From positions 806,001 to 870,000 of the forward strand of contig NZ_CP155071.1 of assembly GCF_039621855.1 (NCBI RefSeq): DNA of 64,000 nucleotides. Reading direction: 5' to 3'. Position 1 is the first letter of the stretch. Every line of letters starts with the position of its first letter. Below, piece after piece: positions 26,467-36,709 of this stretch. The position numbers and the translations under genes were made by a program. Origin of the DNA: Erwinia sp. HDF1-3R. GTDB lineage: Bacteria; Pseudomonadota; Gammaproteobacteria; Enterobacterales; Enterobacteriaceae. The notes under the pieces are model-generated. The model was given only the letters and a program-made list of their open reading frames with translations, searched no databases and had not been told where the DNA came from.

Positions 26467-26907
26467 TTTGGTGCAAGATTATTACTGCTGGGCGCGCGAC
26501 GGGTTGAACGGCTGCAAGCCCTGGCGACCGAACTAAGTGCAGCGGGTGCAGAGGTTGCCGTAGAGGCGCTGGACGTCACCAACCGCGCATCGGTGCAGCA
26601 CTTTGCCGCGCGTGCGCTGGAGAAATGGGGGCGCATTGATGTAATGATCAACAATGCGGGCGTAATGCCCCTGTCGCCAATGGCGTCGCTCAGGGTGGAT
26701 GAGTGGGAGCAGATGGTCGATGTTAATATTAAGGGAGTGTTGTACGGCATTGCCGCCGTGCTTACGCCCATGCTGGCGCGTAAAACCGGGCATATTATTC
26801 ATATTGCCTCTATTGGCGCGCTGACCGTCTCGCCGACCGCCGCCGTCTACTGCGCCACAACATTCGCGCCCTCAGCGGGCGGTATGAAACCCTTCACGCC
26901 CGAGTGA
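26467..26907 (+). pseudogene. Short-chain dehydrogenase remnant
   Basis: The frame reads LLGARRVERLQALATELSAA, VMINNAGVMPLSPMASLRVD, HIIHIASIGALTVSPTAAVY, CATTFA. NNAG and the Ser-Tyr pair are present. The N-terminal GxxxGxG nucleotide motif is missing and the catalytic Lys of YxxxK is replaced by Thr at a junction to non-family sequence. Both ends are deleted. Confidence 0.75.
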
Positions 26908-26936
26908 TAAAACCCGCCACCGGCGGGTTTTAATCA
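26908..26936. terminator. Bidirectional terminator
   Basis: The perfect stem AAACCCGCC-ACC-GGCGGGTTT is followed by TAA. It serves yghU on the minus strand. Confidence 0.8.
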
Positions 26937-26938
26937 GC

Positions 26939-27805
26939 TTACTTAGCCAGTTTGTCCTGGGTTTTCAGATCGAAATCCGAGGCATCGTGGCGTTCGTGCA
27001 GCTGTTCTGACGGATCGCCGTGGGTGCGGTTAACGATGCGGCCGCGCTGTACCGCTGGACGCTGTGCCACTTCATCGGCCCAGCGCAGCAGATTTTTATA
27101 AGAACCGGCATCCAGGAACTCCGCCGCACCATAAAGCTGCCCCTTCACCAGTGCGCCGTACCACGGCCAGATGGCGATATCGGCGATGGTATACTCCTCG
27201 CCCGCAATATAGCGGTTCTCCGCCAGCTGGCGATCCAGCACGTCGAGCTGGCGCTTCGCTTCCATAGTGAAGCGGTCGATAGCGTATTCAATTTTGACCG
27301 GTGCATAGCTGTAGAAATGCCCGAAGCCGCCGCCCAGATAAGGGGCCGAGCCCTGGAGCCAGAACAGCCAGTTCAGGGTCTCGGTGCGGGCGGCCGCGTC
27401 CTTCGGCAGGAAGTGACCAAATTTCTCTGACAGATAGAGCAGAATCGCGCCGGACTCAAATACGCGGGTGGGGGGCTGGGTTGAAACATCCAGCAGCGCC
27501 GGGATCTTCGAGTTCGGGTTGACCGCCACAAATCCGGAGGAGAACTGGTCGCCTTCACCAATGCGGATCAGGTGCGCGTCATACTCGGCATCGTTAACGT
27601 TCAGCGCCAGCAGTTCCTCCAGCAGAATGGTGACCTTCTGACCGTTAGGCGTTCCCAGTGAATAAAGTTGCAGAGGATGCCTGCCGGTGGGCAGCGTAGC
27701 TTCACTGCGCGCACCCGCGGTGGGTCGGTTGATACTGCCCCAGGTGCCGCCCGCTTCTTTCTTTTCTGACCAGACTTTGGCTGGTTGATAATCGTTATTG
27801 CTCAT
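26939..27805 (-). CDS. yghU: Glutathione S-transferase family disulfide-bond reductase YghU
   Basis: The 288-residue protein is the same length as E. coli YghU. It has LQLYSLGTPNGQKVTILLEE, the NPNSKIPAL GSH loop, ESGAILLYLSEKFG and the terminal RIVNRTHGDPSEQLHERHDA. It binds two glutathiones and reduces disulfides in the cytoplasm. Transcribed alone, away from tag. Confidence 0.93.
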   Translation of the reverse strand: MSNNDYQPAKVWSEKKEAGGTWGSINRPTAGARSEATLPTGRHPLQLYSLGTPNGQKVTILLEELLALNVNDAEYDAHLIRIGEGDQFSSGFVAVNPNSKIPALLDVSTQPPTRVFESGAILLYLSEKFGHFLPKDAAARTETLNWLFWLQGSAPYLGGGFGHFYSYAPVKIEYAIDRFTMEAKRQLDVLDRQLAENRYIAGEEYTIADIAIWPWYGALVKGQLYGAAEFLDAGSYKNLLRWADEVAQRPAVQRGRIVNRTHGDPSEQLHERHDASDFDLKTQDKLAK

Positions 27806-28010
27806 AACCGAAAGGCCCTTTTTTGTTGAATAAATGAGGCGTTATGCGGTATTGCCCCCTGACATAACGCCGCCGATGGACTAAAACATAGCGTTGTTCC
27901 GTGCAAAAACCCAGGCGCGGTTGTTACACCGGATGTCAGATATAGCATCGGTACGCGGGCGGCGCTTATCCTGAAAGAGCAATTTTCTCCGCATAACCAG
28001 AGAGTGACAT

Positions 28011-28658
28011 ATGGACGAGCATTATCTTGAGGATCTGAAACAGGCCGGTCTGACCCTGACCGACGACGGGCGCGTCTGCTGCTACTGGCAGCCCTCGATG
28101 CCTGATTATCACGATAATGAGTGGGGCAGCCCGGTCGTGGATGATCGGCGGCTGTTTGAAAAAGTCTGTCTGGAAGGTTTTCACTCCGGGATGTCCTGGC
28201 AGCTGATTTATAATAAGCGCGAAAATTTTCGTCGGGCATTTCTCGATTTCGACTTCCATGCCGTGGCGCAGTTTACCGACGAAGACGTGGCCAGGCTGAT
28301 GCAAGATCCCGGCATCGTGCGCAATCGCGCTAAAATCCTCTCCACCATTAACAACGCCCGGCGCGCGATTGAGCTGGTGGATGAGGCCGGATCGCTGGCT
28401 ACCTGGTTCTGGCAGTTCGAGCCCCGCCCGGAGGAACGTCCGTTAACGGTCGACCTTGCCTGGTGGAAGAATGCCAAAACCTCCCCGGAATCGGTACGCA
28501 TGTCGAAAGCGCTTAAAAAGCGCGGCTGGACGTGGGTTGGCCCGGTCACCACCTATTCGCTGATGCAGGCGCTGGGGCTGATTAACGACCATATTGAGGG
28601 ATGCCAGTGCCGCGATAAATTCAGCGCGCAGCGGGAAATGCTGATACGACCCGGTTAA
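28011..28658 (+). CDS. tag: DNA-3-methyladenine glycosylase I
   Basis: The 215-residue base-excision repair enzyme removes 3-methyladenine. It has YHDNEWGSPVVDDRRLFEKV, CLEGFHSGMSW, NKRENFRRAF and NDHIEGCQC. The CC near residue 22, the first His of YHDNEW and the final H/C supply the zinc site. It is about 25 residues longer than E. coli Tag at the N-terminus. GAGAGTGACAT precedes the start. Probably monocistronic. Confidence 0.87.
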   Translation: MDEHYLEDLKQAGLTLTDDGRVCCYWQPSMPDYHDNEWGSPVVDDRRLFEKVCLEGFHSGMSWQLIYNKRENFRRAFLDFDFHAVAQFTDEDVARLMQDPGIVRNRAKILSTINNARRAIELVDEAGSLATWFWQFEPRPEERPLTVDLAWWKNAKTSPESVRMSKALKKRGWTWVGPVTTYSLMQALGLINDHIEGCQCRDKFSAQREMLIRPG

Positions 28659-28789
28659 TGGCGTGGTAAACGCATTGTTTATCACTGCCGGATCGGCGAA
28701 AATGCCGGCCATTGATGATTAATCGCCTGTGAAGCTGGCCTGGCGCGTTATGCGCGGCGGCAGCACGGCATCCAACCAGAAGAACTTCC

Positions 28790-30379
28790 ATGTCGAATGC
28801 ACCCTTTATGCAAGAGGTGGCCCGCCGCCGCACTTTTGCCATCATTTCTCACCCGGACGCCGGTAAAACCACCATCACCGAAAAGGTGTTGCTGTTCGGA
28901 CAGGCGATCCAGACTGCCGGTACGGTGAAAGGCCGGGGTTCCAGTCAGCACGCGAAATCGGACTGGATGGAGATGGAAAAGCAGCGCGGTATCTCCATCA
29001 CCACCTCGGTGATGCAGTTCCCCTACCGAGAATGCCTGGTGAACCTGCTGGATACCCCAGGTCACGAGGATTTCTCGGAAGATACCTACCGCACTCTGAC
29101 GGCGGTTGACTGCTGTCTGATGGTGATTGACGCCGCGAAAGGCGTTGAGGATCGCACCCGTAAGCTGATGGAAGTCACGCGCCTGCGCGATACGCCGATC
29201 CTCACCTTTATGAACAAGCTGGACCGCGATATTCGCGATCCGATGGAGGTGCTGGATGAGGTGGAGAGCGAACTGAAAATCGCCTGCGCACCCATCACCT
29301 GGCCTATCGGCTGCGGTAAGCTGTTTAAAGGCGTGTATCACCTCTATAAAGACGAAACCTATCTCTACCAGTCGGGTAAAGGCCACACCATTCAGGAAGT
29401 TCGGATAGTGAAAGGGCTGGATAACCCGGCGCTGGACGAAGCCATTGGCGAAGATCTGGTGGCTCAGCTGCGGGAAGAGCTGGAGCTGGTGCAGGGTGCT
29501 TCGCATGAGTTTGAGAAAGACGCTTTCCTTGCAGGCAAGCTGACGCCGGTATTTTTTGGTACCGCGCTGGGTAACTTCGGCGTCGACCACATGCTGGACG
29601 GACTGATGGAGTGGGCACCGTCGCCGATGCCACGTGAAACCGATCTGCGTACCGTCACGGCTGTTGATGAGAAATTCACCGGCTTCGTCTTTAAAATCCA
29701 GGCGAATATGGACCCGAAACACCGCGACCGCGTGGCCTTTATGCGCGTGGTTTCCGGCAAATATGAAAAGGGCATGAAGCTGCGTCAGGTTCGCCTTGGC
29801 AAAGATGTGGTGATTGCCGACGCGCTGACCTTTATGGCCGGTGACCGCTCGCACGTTGAAGAAGCCTATCCCGGTGACATTATCGGCCTGCATAACCACG
29901 GGACGATCCAGATTGGCGATACCTTCACTCAGGGCGAGAACATGAAGTTCACCGGTATTCCGAACTTTGCGCCTGAGCTGTTCCGCCGCATTCGCCTGCG
30001 CGACCCGCTGAAGCAGAAGCAGCTACTGAAGGGGCTGGTACAGCTGTCGGAAGAGGGGGCGGTTCAGGTATTCCGTCCGGTACACAATAACGATCTGATC
30101 GTTGGCGCGGTGGGTGTTCTGCAGTTTGACGTGGTCGTCGCCCGCCTGAAGAGCGAATACAACGTTGAAGCGATCTACGAAGCGATCAACGTCTCTACCG
30201 CCCGCTGGGTCGAATGCAGCGACGTGAAGAAGTTTGATGAGTTCCAGCGTAAGAACGAAGTTAACCTCGCGCTGGATGGCGGGAATAACCTGACTTATAT
30301 CGCACCGACCATGGTAAACCTGAATATTACTCAGGAACGCTATCCCGACGTGACGTTCCGTAAAACCCGCGAGCACTAA
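28790..30379 (+). CDS. prfC: Peptide chain release factor 3
   Basis: The 529-residue translational GTPase recycles RF1/RF2. It has the P-loop [15 protein letters not shown], switch region [27 protein letters not shown] and NKLDRD. Full family length. Followed by a strong terminator. The order tag, prfC, osmY begins the conserved backbone. Confidence 0.97.
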   Translation: MSNAPFMQEVARRRTFAIISHPDAGKTTITEKVLLFGQAIQTAGTVKGRGSSQHAKSDWMEMEKQRGISITTSVMQFPYRECLVNLLDTPGHEDFSEDTYRTLTAVDCCLMVIDAAKGVEDRTRKLMEVTRLRDTPILTFMNKLDRDIRDPMEVLDEVESELKIACAPITWPIGCGKLFKGVYHLYKDETYLYQSGKGHTIQEVRIVKGLDNPALDEAIGEDLVAQLREELELVQGASHEFEKDAFLAGKLTPVFFGTALGNFGVDHMLDGLMEWAPSPMPRETDLRTVTAVDEKFTGFVFKIQANMDPKHRDRVAFMRVVSGKYEKGMKLRQVRLGKDVVIADALTFMAGDRSHVEEAYPGDIIGLHNHGTIQIGDTFTQGENMKFTGIPNFAPELFRRIRLRDPLKQKQLLKGLVQLSEEGAVQVFRPVHNNDLIVGAVGVLQFDVVVARLKSEYNVEAIYEAINVSTARWVECSDVKKFDEFQRKNEVNLALDGGNNLTYIAPTMVNLNITQERYPDVTFRKTREH

Positions 30380-30413
30380 GATTCGCCTGCGTTTCAATTA
30401 CGCTACTTCCGCT

Positions 30414-30441
30414 AAGCGATGCCATCGGCATCGCTTTTTTT
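30414..30441 (+). terminator. prfC terminator
   Basis: The stem AAGCGATGCC-ATC-GGCATCGCTT is followed by eight T. Confidence 0.9.
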
Positions 30442-30544
30442 TGGCCCTTTTTTCTCTCTTTTTCAGCAAAAGTTACAGACTCATCTTAAAAAATCTCTTT
30501 TTTGCGCATTTATCCATCATATCAACCACAAGCGGCGGTGAAAT

Positions 30545-30565
30545 CCTGATTAGCGACTATATTGA
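30545..30565 (+). promoter_or_regulatory. Possible sigma-S-type promoter of osmY
   Basis: The extended -10-like element CTATATT lies in tagcgactatattgat, about 125 bp before the osmY start. osmY is a classic RpoS gene in E. coli. Assignment is by position and -10 likeness only. Confidence 0.4.
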
Positions 30566-30684
30566 TTTCAACAGGACGTAAAACATGGCGGCGCGGTTGC
30601 TGCAACGTCTTACCACTCAGGCCACGCCGTTTGTGGCTGAAACCTCACAGTTGTGAGTGCAATAATATGAGAAGGAACAAATCG

Positions 30685-31281
30685 ATGAACAAGACTAAGA
30701 TTACTAAGACCCTGATGGCTGTACTGGTTGGTTCAGCGCTGGTAGGCGGTTCTGCGATGGCTGCGGACACCTCAACCTCTTCTGACAGCACGGGTTCCAA
30801 AATCGATAGCTCTATGAACAAAGTCGGTGGATACATGGATGACAGCGGCGTGACTGCTAAGGTGAAAGCCGCCCTGGTAGACAACGACGCCATTAAAAGC
30901 ACGGATATCTCGGTCAAAACTCATCACGGCGTGGTTACGCTGAGTGGTTTTGTCCCGTCGCAGGATCAGGCCGAAGTGGCCGTAGCGGCGGCGAAGAAAG
31001 TCGAGGGTGTTAAATCCGTCAGCGATAAACTACACGTTAAAGACAGCACAAAAGCAAGCGTAAGTGGTTATGCCGGTGATGCGGCAACGACCAGCGAAAT
31101 TAAAGCTAAACTGTTAGCGGACGACATCATTCCGTCACGCCACGTGAAAGTTGTTACCACCAACGGTGTGGTTGAGCTTTCCGGTACGGTGAAAACCCAG
31201 GCACAGTCTGAACGTGCTGAAGGCATTGCCAAGGCTATCGACGGTGTGAAAAGCGTTAAGAACGACCTGACTGTTAAATAA
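30685..31281 (+). CDS. osmY: Osmotically inducible periplasmic protein OsmY
   Basis: The 198-residue protein has a Sec signal peptide ([23 protein letters not shown] cleavage) and two BON domains ([54 protein letters not shown]). It is a periplasmic chaperone-like stress protein. ATG 30685 has AGAAGGA upstream; the open frame starting at 30562 adds non-signal sequence and is rejected. Expected RpoS control. Confidence 0.93.
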   Translation: MNKTKITKTLMAVLVGSALVGGSAMAADTSTSSDSTGSKIDSSMNKVGGYMDDSGVTAKVKAALVDNDAIKSTDISVKTHHGVVTLSGFVPSQDQAEVAVAAAKKVEGVKSVSDKLHVKDSTKASVSGYAGDAATTSEIKAKLLADDIIPSRHVKVVTTNGVVELSGTVKTQAQSERAEGIAKAIDGVKSVKNDLTVK

Positions 31282-31414
31282 TACTGGCGGCTCGCCTGCA
31301 TCAGCAGGCGAGCCAGCAGGATGAAGCTGTAACACTATAAATGCGTCATGCCGCGTGCGGCTGGTATGAATAACACAAGCAGTTCGATTTTCAATATAGG
31401 GTAAGGAGAGGCTT

Positions 31415-31576
31415 ATGTTTCGTTGGGGTATTATCTTTCTGGTAATCGCGCTCATTGCAGCCGCGTTAGGTTTTGGTGGTCTGGCTGGTACAGCCGCATG
31501 GGCAGCTAAAATTGTCTTTGTTGTCGGTATTATTATCTTCCTTATCAGCCTGTTTACTGGCCGCAAGAAGTTATAG
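31415..31576 (+). CDS. ytjA: DUF1328 membrane protein YtjA
   Basis: This tiny 53-residue protein ([20 protein letters not shown] ... FTGRKKL) has two hydrophobic helices and a basic end. It matches YtjA in size and sequence pattern. A strong AAGGAGAGG ribosome site precedes ATG 31415. It sits between osmY and yjjU as in E. coli. Function unknown. Confidence 0.88.
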   Translation: MFRWGIIFLVIALIAAALGFGGLAGTAAWAAKIVFVVGIIIFLISLFTGRKKL

Positions 31577-31610
31577 ACCGCACCACTACAGAGTAGTACG
31601 CTTTATCAGA

Positions 31611-31635
31611 AGACCAGCTCAGGCTGGTCTTTGTC
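31611..31635 (+). terminator. ytjA terminator
   Basis: The stem AAGACCAGC-TCA-GGCTGGTCTT is followed by TGT. Confidence 0.75.
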
Positions 31636-31731
31636 ATTTCCTGCGCAAAAAACGTCTGTAGCAAAAACCGCCAAACGGTTAAAACGCACCCAGCGTATCC
31701 TGATAAAAAATCATTCTCAGAGGTTCGCAAC

Positions 31732-32784
31732 GTGGGCAAACGCATTCCTATTACACTCGGTAGCATTGAACCGCTTGCCCTGGCACCCTTTCATCCGGGC
31801 AGGCTGGCCCTGGTCTGCGAGGGCGGCGGGCAGCGCGGAATTTTTACCGCAGGCGTGCTGGATGAATTCCAGCGGGCGAAGTTTAATCCTTTCGATTTGA
31901 TGCTTGGCACCTCCGCCGGGGCGCAGAATCTTTCCGCCTATATCTGCGGCCAGCCGGGCTATGCCCGCAGAGTGATTACGCGCTACACCACCAGTAAACT
32001 CTTTTTTAACCCGCTGCGCTTCGTGCGCGGCGGGCATCTGATCGATCTTGACTGGCTGGTGGAGACCACCTCGCAGGAGTTTCCGCTGGCGATGGAAGCC
32101 GGGGAGAAGATGTTCTCTTCCGGACGTGAGTTTTATATGTGCGCCTGCCGCAGCGATGATTATTCACCGGGCTATTTTGCGCCCACCGCCGCCAACTGGC
32201 TGAATATTATCAAAGCCTCCAGCGCTATCCCGGGGATGTACCGTCCCGGCGTTGATCTTGACGGTGTGAGCTATCTTGATGGCGGCATCAGTGATGCGAT
32301 CCCGGTTCGCGAAGCGGCGCGGCGGGGGGCGGAGACCATAGTGGTGATCCGCACGGTTCCTTCACAAATGACCTATACGCCGCAGTGGTTGAAGCGTGTC
32401 GAGCGCTGGCTGAGTGACGGTGCGCTGCAACCGCTGGTGAATATCATGCAGCTGCATGAGGAGAGCTACCGGCAGACCCAGCAGTTTATCAATAACCCGC
32501 CGGGCAAGGTGAATGTGATAGAGATATTCCCGCCACACGCGCTCGCCAGCATGGCGCTGGGCAGCCGCGTGTCGTCGTTGAATCAGGATTATCATCTTGG
32601 CCGCCGCTGTGGTCGCTATTTTCTGGCGACGGTGGGGCAATGGCTGAAAGAGAGTGATACGCGCCTGAGTCGGACATCGGTGGTGCCTGCTGCACCTGTC
32701 GCCAATCAGCCCGATCGTCGGGAGATTATTCTCGATCCTCTGGCAGGAAATGATGCAGATTACGATAATGAATCGCTGGCTTAG
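31732..32784 (+). CDS. yjjU: Patatin-like phospholipase YjjU
   Basis: The 350-residue protein has the oxyanion motif CEGGGQRGIFTAGVLDEF, the nucleophile elbow LGTSAGAQN and catalytic Asp in YLDGGISDAIPV, a Ser-Asp dyad typical of patatins. GTG 31732 gives MGKRIPITLGSI, like E. coli YjjU. The next gene is yjjV, 53 bp downstream. Lipid substrate unknown. Confidence 0.9.
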   Translation: MGKRIPITLGSIEPLALAPFHPGRLALVCEGGGQRGIFTAGVLDEFQRAKFNPFDLMLGTSAGAQNLSAYICGQPGYARRVITRYTTSKLFFNPLRFVRGGHLIDLDWLVETTSQEFPLAMEAGEKMFSSGREFYMCACRSDDYSPGYFAPTAANWLNIIKASSAIPGMYRPGVDLDGVSYLDGGISDAIPVREAARRGAETIVVIRTVPSQMTYTPQWLKRVERWLSDGALQPLVNIMQLHEESYRQTQQFINNPPGKVNVIEIFPPHALASMALGSRVSSLNQDYHLGRRCGRYFLATVGQWLKESDTRLSRTSVVPAAPVANQPDRREIILDPLAGNDADYDNESLA

Positions 32785-32837
32785 CATTATTCTGCGTGCC
32801 GCAGGGTAATGCCTTTTTTTAGTGCGGGAGCGCGGAC

Positions 32838-33611
32838 ATGGCATCATTCGTTGATACGCACTGTCATTTTGATTTCAGTCCCTTTTGCGGTGATGAGGAG
32901 GGAAGCCTTCAACGGGCGGCAGAGGCAGGGGTTGAGAAAATCATTGCGGTTGGCGTGTCGGCAGACCGATTTGCCGGCGTCATTGATCTTGCCGATCGCT
33001 ATGCGCCTCTTTACGCGGCGCTGGGGATTCACCCGATGGCGATTGGCCATTTTCAGGAGGCGCATCTGGCCCAGCTGGAAGGCTGGCTGCGGCTGCGCCC
33101 GAAGAAGCTGGTGGCGATCGGTGAGATAGGGTTGGATCTTTATATGGAGGATCCGCAGTTTGCGCGTCAGGAGGCGTTGCTGGAGGCGCAGCTGCGGCTG
33201 GCAAAGCAGTACGATCTGCCGGTTATCCTGCATTCACGGCGTACGCACGATAAGCTGGCGATGCATTTGAGGCGCATTGCTCTTCCCCGTCGCGGGGTGG
33301 TTCACGGTTTTGCCGGGAGTGAGCAGCAGGCGCTGGCCTTTATTCGCGCCGGATATGCCATTGGCGTGGGTGGCACCATGACCTATGCGCGGGCGACAAA
33401 GACGCGTAATACTTTTTCCCGCCTGCCGCTTTCATCCCTGGTTCTGGAGACGGATTCTCCCGATATGCCGGTGCAGGGTTTTCAGGGGCAGCCCAACCGG
33501 CCGGAGCGGATTAAAAATGTCTGGCAGAGTCTGTGTGGAATTCGCGAGGAATCTCCAGAGGAGATCGCCGATACCATCCGGGAGAATACCCGCGCGCTGT
33601 TTGCGCTTTGA
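32838..33611 (+). CDS. yjjV: TatD-family metal-dependent hydrolase YjjV
   Basis: The 257-residue TIM-barrel nuclease-type hydrolase has metal motifs DTHCHFDF, GEIGLD, LHSRR, VHGFAG and LETDSPD. Likely an exonuclease or phosphodiesterase in the cytoplasm. ATG 32838 with GGGAGCGCGGAC upstream. Close to yjjU, probably cotranscribed. Confidence 0.9.
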   Translation: MASFVDTHCHFDFSPFCGDEEGSLQRAAEAGVEKIIAVGVSADRFAGVIDLADRYAPLYAALGIHPMAIGHFQEAHLAQLEGWLRLRPKKLVAIGEIGLDLYMEDPQFARQEALLEAQLRLAKQYDLPVILHSRRTHDKLAMHLRRIALPRRGVVHGFAGSEQQALAFIRAGYAIGVGGTMTYARATKTRNTFSRLPLSSLVLETDSPDMPVQGFQGQPNRPERIKNVWQSLCGIREESPEEIADTIRENTRALFAL

Positions 33612-33718
33612 GCGCGGGGCGATGTCTGGCGGGCAATTTCGGCTTTGCCGGAGGACTGTTCCAGCGTGTGCCGGTGAGTGGTGTCGGTGGAAACCTTAGC
33701 GTGTGACGGTTAATTGTT

Positions 33719-33888
33719 TGGGCTGTCATAGCTGCGGTGTCGGTGGACAATCCCAGCGGTTGCTGGTCAGTTGTTTGGGCTGTCATAGCTGCGGTGGCGG
33801 TGGACAATCCCAGCGGTTGCTGGTCAGTTGTTTGGGCTGCAATATCTGCGGTGTCGGTGGATAATCCCAGCGGTTGCCGGGCGTCCTC
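33719..33888. repeat. Tandem 57-bp repeat, three units
   Basis: The unit begins gggctgtcatagctgcggtg and ends gctggtcagttgttt. Units start at 33719, 33776 and 33833, with few changes. It is fused to the larger repeat that follows. Confidence 0.8.
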
Positions 33889-34990
33889 ACGCCACGCTTC
33901 GCGTGGTGCCTTTGGCTCCGACTTCAGGCCGGACGGCCCGGTCGCGAGCGGGCGTCCTGCCCGCCGCTCCCTGAGTGCAGCATCCCTGCTGCCCTCGCCT
34001 GGCCCTCCGTCTGCGCCGCAGCGCTGCGGATTGCCCGTCAACCGCAGGGATTGTCCACCTCTCGGGCTTCGGAGGTGCTTCAAGTCAGGCCCTGTAAACT
34101 CGCAGGCTTTGGAGCTGTATTAAGCTATCCAAACCGCTCTTTCCTGCACACCCAACGTCCCCGGGATGTGGTCACCTGGCTGCAAAAATTTATAGGGGAA
34201 AATCCCAACGCTTGTCGGTTGGTTGTGTCGGCTGCAATATCGGCTTTGCCGGTGGATAATCCCAGCGGTTGCCGGTTAATTGTTTGGGCAATACCTGCGA
34301 TGCCGGTGGACAATCCCAGCGTTTGCCGGGCGTCCTCACGCCACGCGTTGCGTGGTGCCTTTGGCTCCGGCTCCAGGCCGGACGGCCCGGTCGCGAGCGG
34401 GCGTCCTGCCCGCCGCTCCCTGAGAGCAGCATCCCTGCTGCCCTCGCCTGGCCCTCCGTCTGCGCCGCAGCGCTGCGGATTGCCCGTCAACCGCAGGGAT
34501 TGTCCACCTCTCGGGCTTCAGATCCGCTTCAAGTCAGGCCCTGTAAACTCGCAGGCTTTTGAGCTGCATTAAGCTAACCCAGTCGCTATTTCCTGCATAC
34601 TTTAGCGCTCGGGATGTGGTCACCTGGCTGCAAAAATTACTGTGTATGGGGGGAAAATCCCAACGCTTGTCGGTTGGTTGTGTCGGCTGCAATATCGGCT
34701 TTGCCGGTGGATAATCCCAGCGGTTGCCGGTTAATTGTTTGGGCAATACCTGCGATGCCGGTGGACAATCCCAGCGTTTGCCGGGCGTCCTCACGCCACG
34801 CGTTGCGTGGTGCCTTTGGCTCCGGCTCCAGGCCGGACGGCCCGGTCGCGAGCGGGCGTCCTGCCCGCCGCTCCCTGAGTGCAGCATCCCTGCTGCTCTC
34901 GCCTGGCCCTCCGTCTTCGCCGCAGCGCTGCGGATTGCCCGTCAACCGCAGGGATTGTCCACCTCTCGGGCTTCTGCGCTGCTTTTAGTG
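33880..34990. repeat. Higher-order tandem repeat, about 445-bp unit, three copies
   Basis: GC-rich modules start near 33880, 34325 and 34770. Each contains ggcgtcctcacgccacgc, a GCAGCATCCCTGCTGC palindrome (33977, 34426, 34881), and cgcagggattgtccacctct. The third copy is cut at about 34985. Open frames crossing it in all six directions only mirror the high GC content. Confidence 0.85.
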
Positions 34991-35214
34991 AAACTGCTCT
35001 TACCCGCAGCCAGCACAATGCAAAAGGAGCAGGCGGGTGGGGCCCGGTGACAGGCATTCCGCAGCGCTGAGTGCAGTAAGGAAGACCCGGATGGGCCAGC
35101 AGGGATGCTGGCACAAGGGTATGCCGGGACAGGGATGTCCCGTCATGCCCGGTCCGAAAGGTCGACGAGCGGAGCGAAGGAACCGCGCCACGCGCGGCGC
35201 GAGGACCGCCAGGC

Positions 35215-35390
35215 ACCGGGCCCCACTCGTTGGCGACCAAACGGGCCTGTGCAGCATCGGGCCCCACCCGTAGGCGACAGCCCATACCTGTGCCGCACCA
35301 GGCCCCACCCGCAGGCGACCACCCCAGCCTTTGCAGCACCGGGCCCTCACCCCCAGGCGACACCCCAGCCTAAGCCGCACCACGCCCTTT
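35215..35390. repeat. Tandem 41-42-bp repeat, about four units
   Basis: The unit is of the type gcaccaggccccacccgcag gcgacc... Units diverge by several bases. No gene is visible between 33612 and 35637. Confidence 0.75.
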
Positions 35391-35409
35391 AGCATTAAGT
35401 AATAATAAA

Positions 35410-35425
35410 TGTTATAATTATAACA
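35410..35425. promoter_or_regulatory. DeoR operator (distal)
   Basis: TGTTATAATTATAACA is a perfect palindrome close to the E. coli DeoR site TGTTAGAATTCTAACA. It lies about 180 bp upstream of the proximal site, allowing a repression loop. Confidence 0.8.
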
Positions 35426-35501
35426 TTATGCGCAACCGCCTAAACCAGGAAGGACAATATCGTTCACTATGCCCCATAAGGGCAATTCACAAGGATTTTT
35501 A

Positions 35502-35517
35502 TGTGATATCAGTCACG
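35502..35517. promoter_or_regulatory. CRP site 1 of the deo promoter
   Basis: TGTGATATCAGTCACG fits TGTGA-N6-TCACA. Its centre is 52 bp from the second CRP site, the spacing used at E. coli deoP2 where CytR binds between. Confidence 0.75.
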
Positions 35518-35553
35518 CATAATATAGAATTAATGCAATGGCATTTTCATGGG

Positions 35554-35569
35554 TGTGAATTACATCACG
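35554..35569. promoter_or_regulatory. CRP site 2 of the deo promoter
   Basis: TGTGAATTACATCACG is centred about 40 bp before the probable transcription start near 35602. This is a class II CRP position. Confidence 0.75.
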
Positions 35570-35588
35570 GAAAATACGCCTCTGTAAG

Positions 35589-35604
35589 TGTTATTATTTT
35601 AACA
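35589..35604. promoter_or_regulatory. DeoR operator (proximal) overlapping the -10 region
   Basis: TGTTATTATTTTAACA keeps both TGTTA and TAACA half-sites and overlaps the -10/+1 region, as in E. coli deoO2. Confidence 0.75.
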
Positions 35605-35637
35605 TAAAGACCTGCGGGTTTCTCTCTGGAGACAAAC

Positions 35638-36417
35638 ATGACTGACGTAACTTCTGCTGCCGTTCGCGCACTGAAACTGATGGACCTCACTACCCTGAAT
35701 GATGATGACACCGATGAGAAAGTGATTGCGCTCTGTCATCAGGCCAAATCCCCTGCGGGAAACACGGCGGCTATCTGCATCTATCCGCGCTTTATTCCCA
35801 TCGCGCGCAAAACGCTGCGCGAACAGGGCACGCCGGATATCCGCATCGCTACCGTGACTAATTTCCCACACGGCAATGATGATATCGAGATTGCGCTGGC
35901 AGAAACCCATGCGGCGATTGCTTACGGCGCTGATGAGGTCGATGTGGTGTTCCCTTATCGCGCACTAATGGCGGGTAACGAAGAGACAGGTTTTCAACTG
36001 GTAAGCGCCTGTAAAGAGGCCTGTGCCGACGCCGATGTGCTCCTGAAAGTCATTATCGAAACCGGCGAGCTGAAAGATGCCGCGCTGATCCGCAAAGCTT
36101 CTGAAATCGCCATTGATGCCGGTGCTGATTTCATTAAAACGTCTACCGGGAAAGTACCGGTCAACGCCACTCCTGAAGTCGCTGAAATCATGATGCGCGT
36201 GATTGCCGATAAAGGCGTTAAGCATAAGGTAGGATTTAAACCAGCCGGCGGCGTTCGCACCGCCGACGATGCTGCAATCTATCTCAAGCTGGCCGATGAC
36301 ATTCTGGGCAGCGACTGGGCAACCCCACGTCACTTCCGCTTTGGCGCTTCGAGCCTGCTGGCCAGCCTGTTGAAAGCCGCAGGCTATGACAGCACTGCGC
36401 CTCAGTCAGGGTACTAA
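35638..36417 (+). CDS. deoC: Deoxyribose-phosphate aldolase
   Basis: The 259-residue aldolase splits 2-deoxyribose-5-phosphate into acetaldehyde and glyceraldehyde-3-phosphate. The Schiff-base Lys is in [22 protein letters not shown] is also present. Near-identical in layout to E. coli DeoC. CTCTGGAGACAAAC precedes ATG. First gene of deoCABD. Confidence 0.97.
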   Translation: MTDVTSAAVRALKLMDLTTLNDDDTDEKVIALCHQAKSPAGNTAAICIYPRFIPIARKTLREQGTPDIRIATVTNFPHGNDDIEIALAETHAAIAYGADEVDVVFPYRALMAGNEETGFQLVSACKEACADADVLLKVIIETGELKDAALIRKASEIAIDAGADFIKTSTGKVPVNATPEVAEIMMRVIADKGVKHKVGFKPAGGVRTADDAAIYLKLADDILGSDWATPRHFRFGASSLLASLLKAAGYDSTAPQSGY

Positions 36418-36428
36418 GTCGGGCAAAC

Positions 36429-36570
36429 GTCAGCAACCCGGTCAGGTCGGGGATCGCGGGCTACGTCAGCATCCCGGTCAGGTCGGGGATCGCGGGCTAC
36501 GTCAGCAACCCGGTCAGACCGGGGATCGCGGGCGATGTCCGCACCCGGTGAGATCAGAAACCGCGGGCCG
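36429..36570. repeat. Tandem 36-bp repeat between deoC and deoA
   Basis: Units start at 36429, 36465 and 36501, with a partial fourth. The unit begins gtcagcaacccggtcaggtc and ends gggatcgcgggctac. It sits inside the operon's 292-bp deoC-deoA gap. Confidence 0.85.
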
Positions 36571-36709
36571 GATGGCATGCTGGCGAGGCGGTTAGTGTAC
36601 TGAAGTCGATATATTCACCCGTGGGCCGCCTCGTGTCGGCCCGGATAGTAACGCTCATACTCTCAGCTGGGGCGACTCCCCGCCCGGCTGCTTAACATCA
36701 GGGGGCAAT

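Noticed and set aside
28748-29899. 383-codon minus-strand frame opposite prfC
   Set aside because: It is an antisense shadow of a highly conserved gene; composition is His/Gln-rich and domain-free.
33511-35395. Several 100-190 codon frames across the yjjV-deoC spacer
   Set aside because: They repeat with the 445-bp unit in all six frames and lack starts with ribosome sites; GC-rich repeats alone explain them.
36429-36570. CRISPR-like short repeats
   Set aside because: Units are directly adjacent with no spacers, so it is a minisatellite. No cas genes are present.
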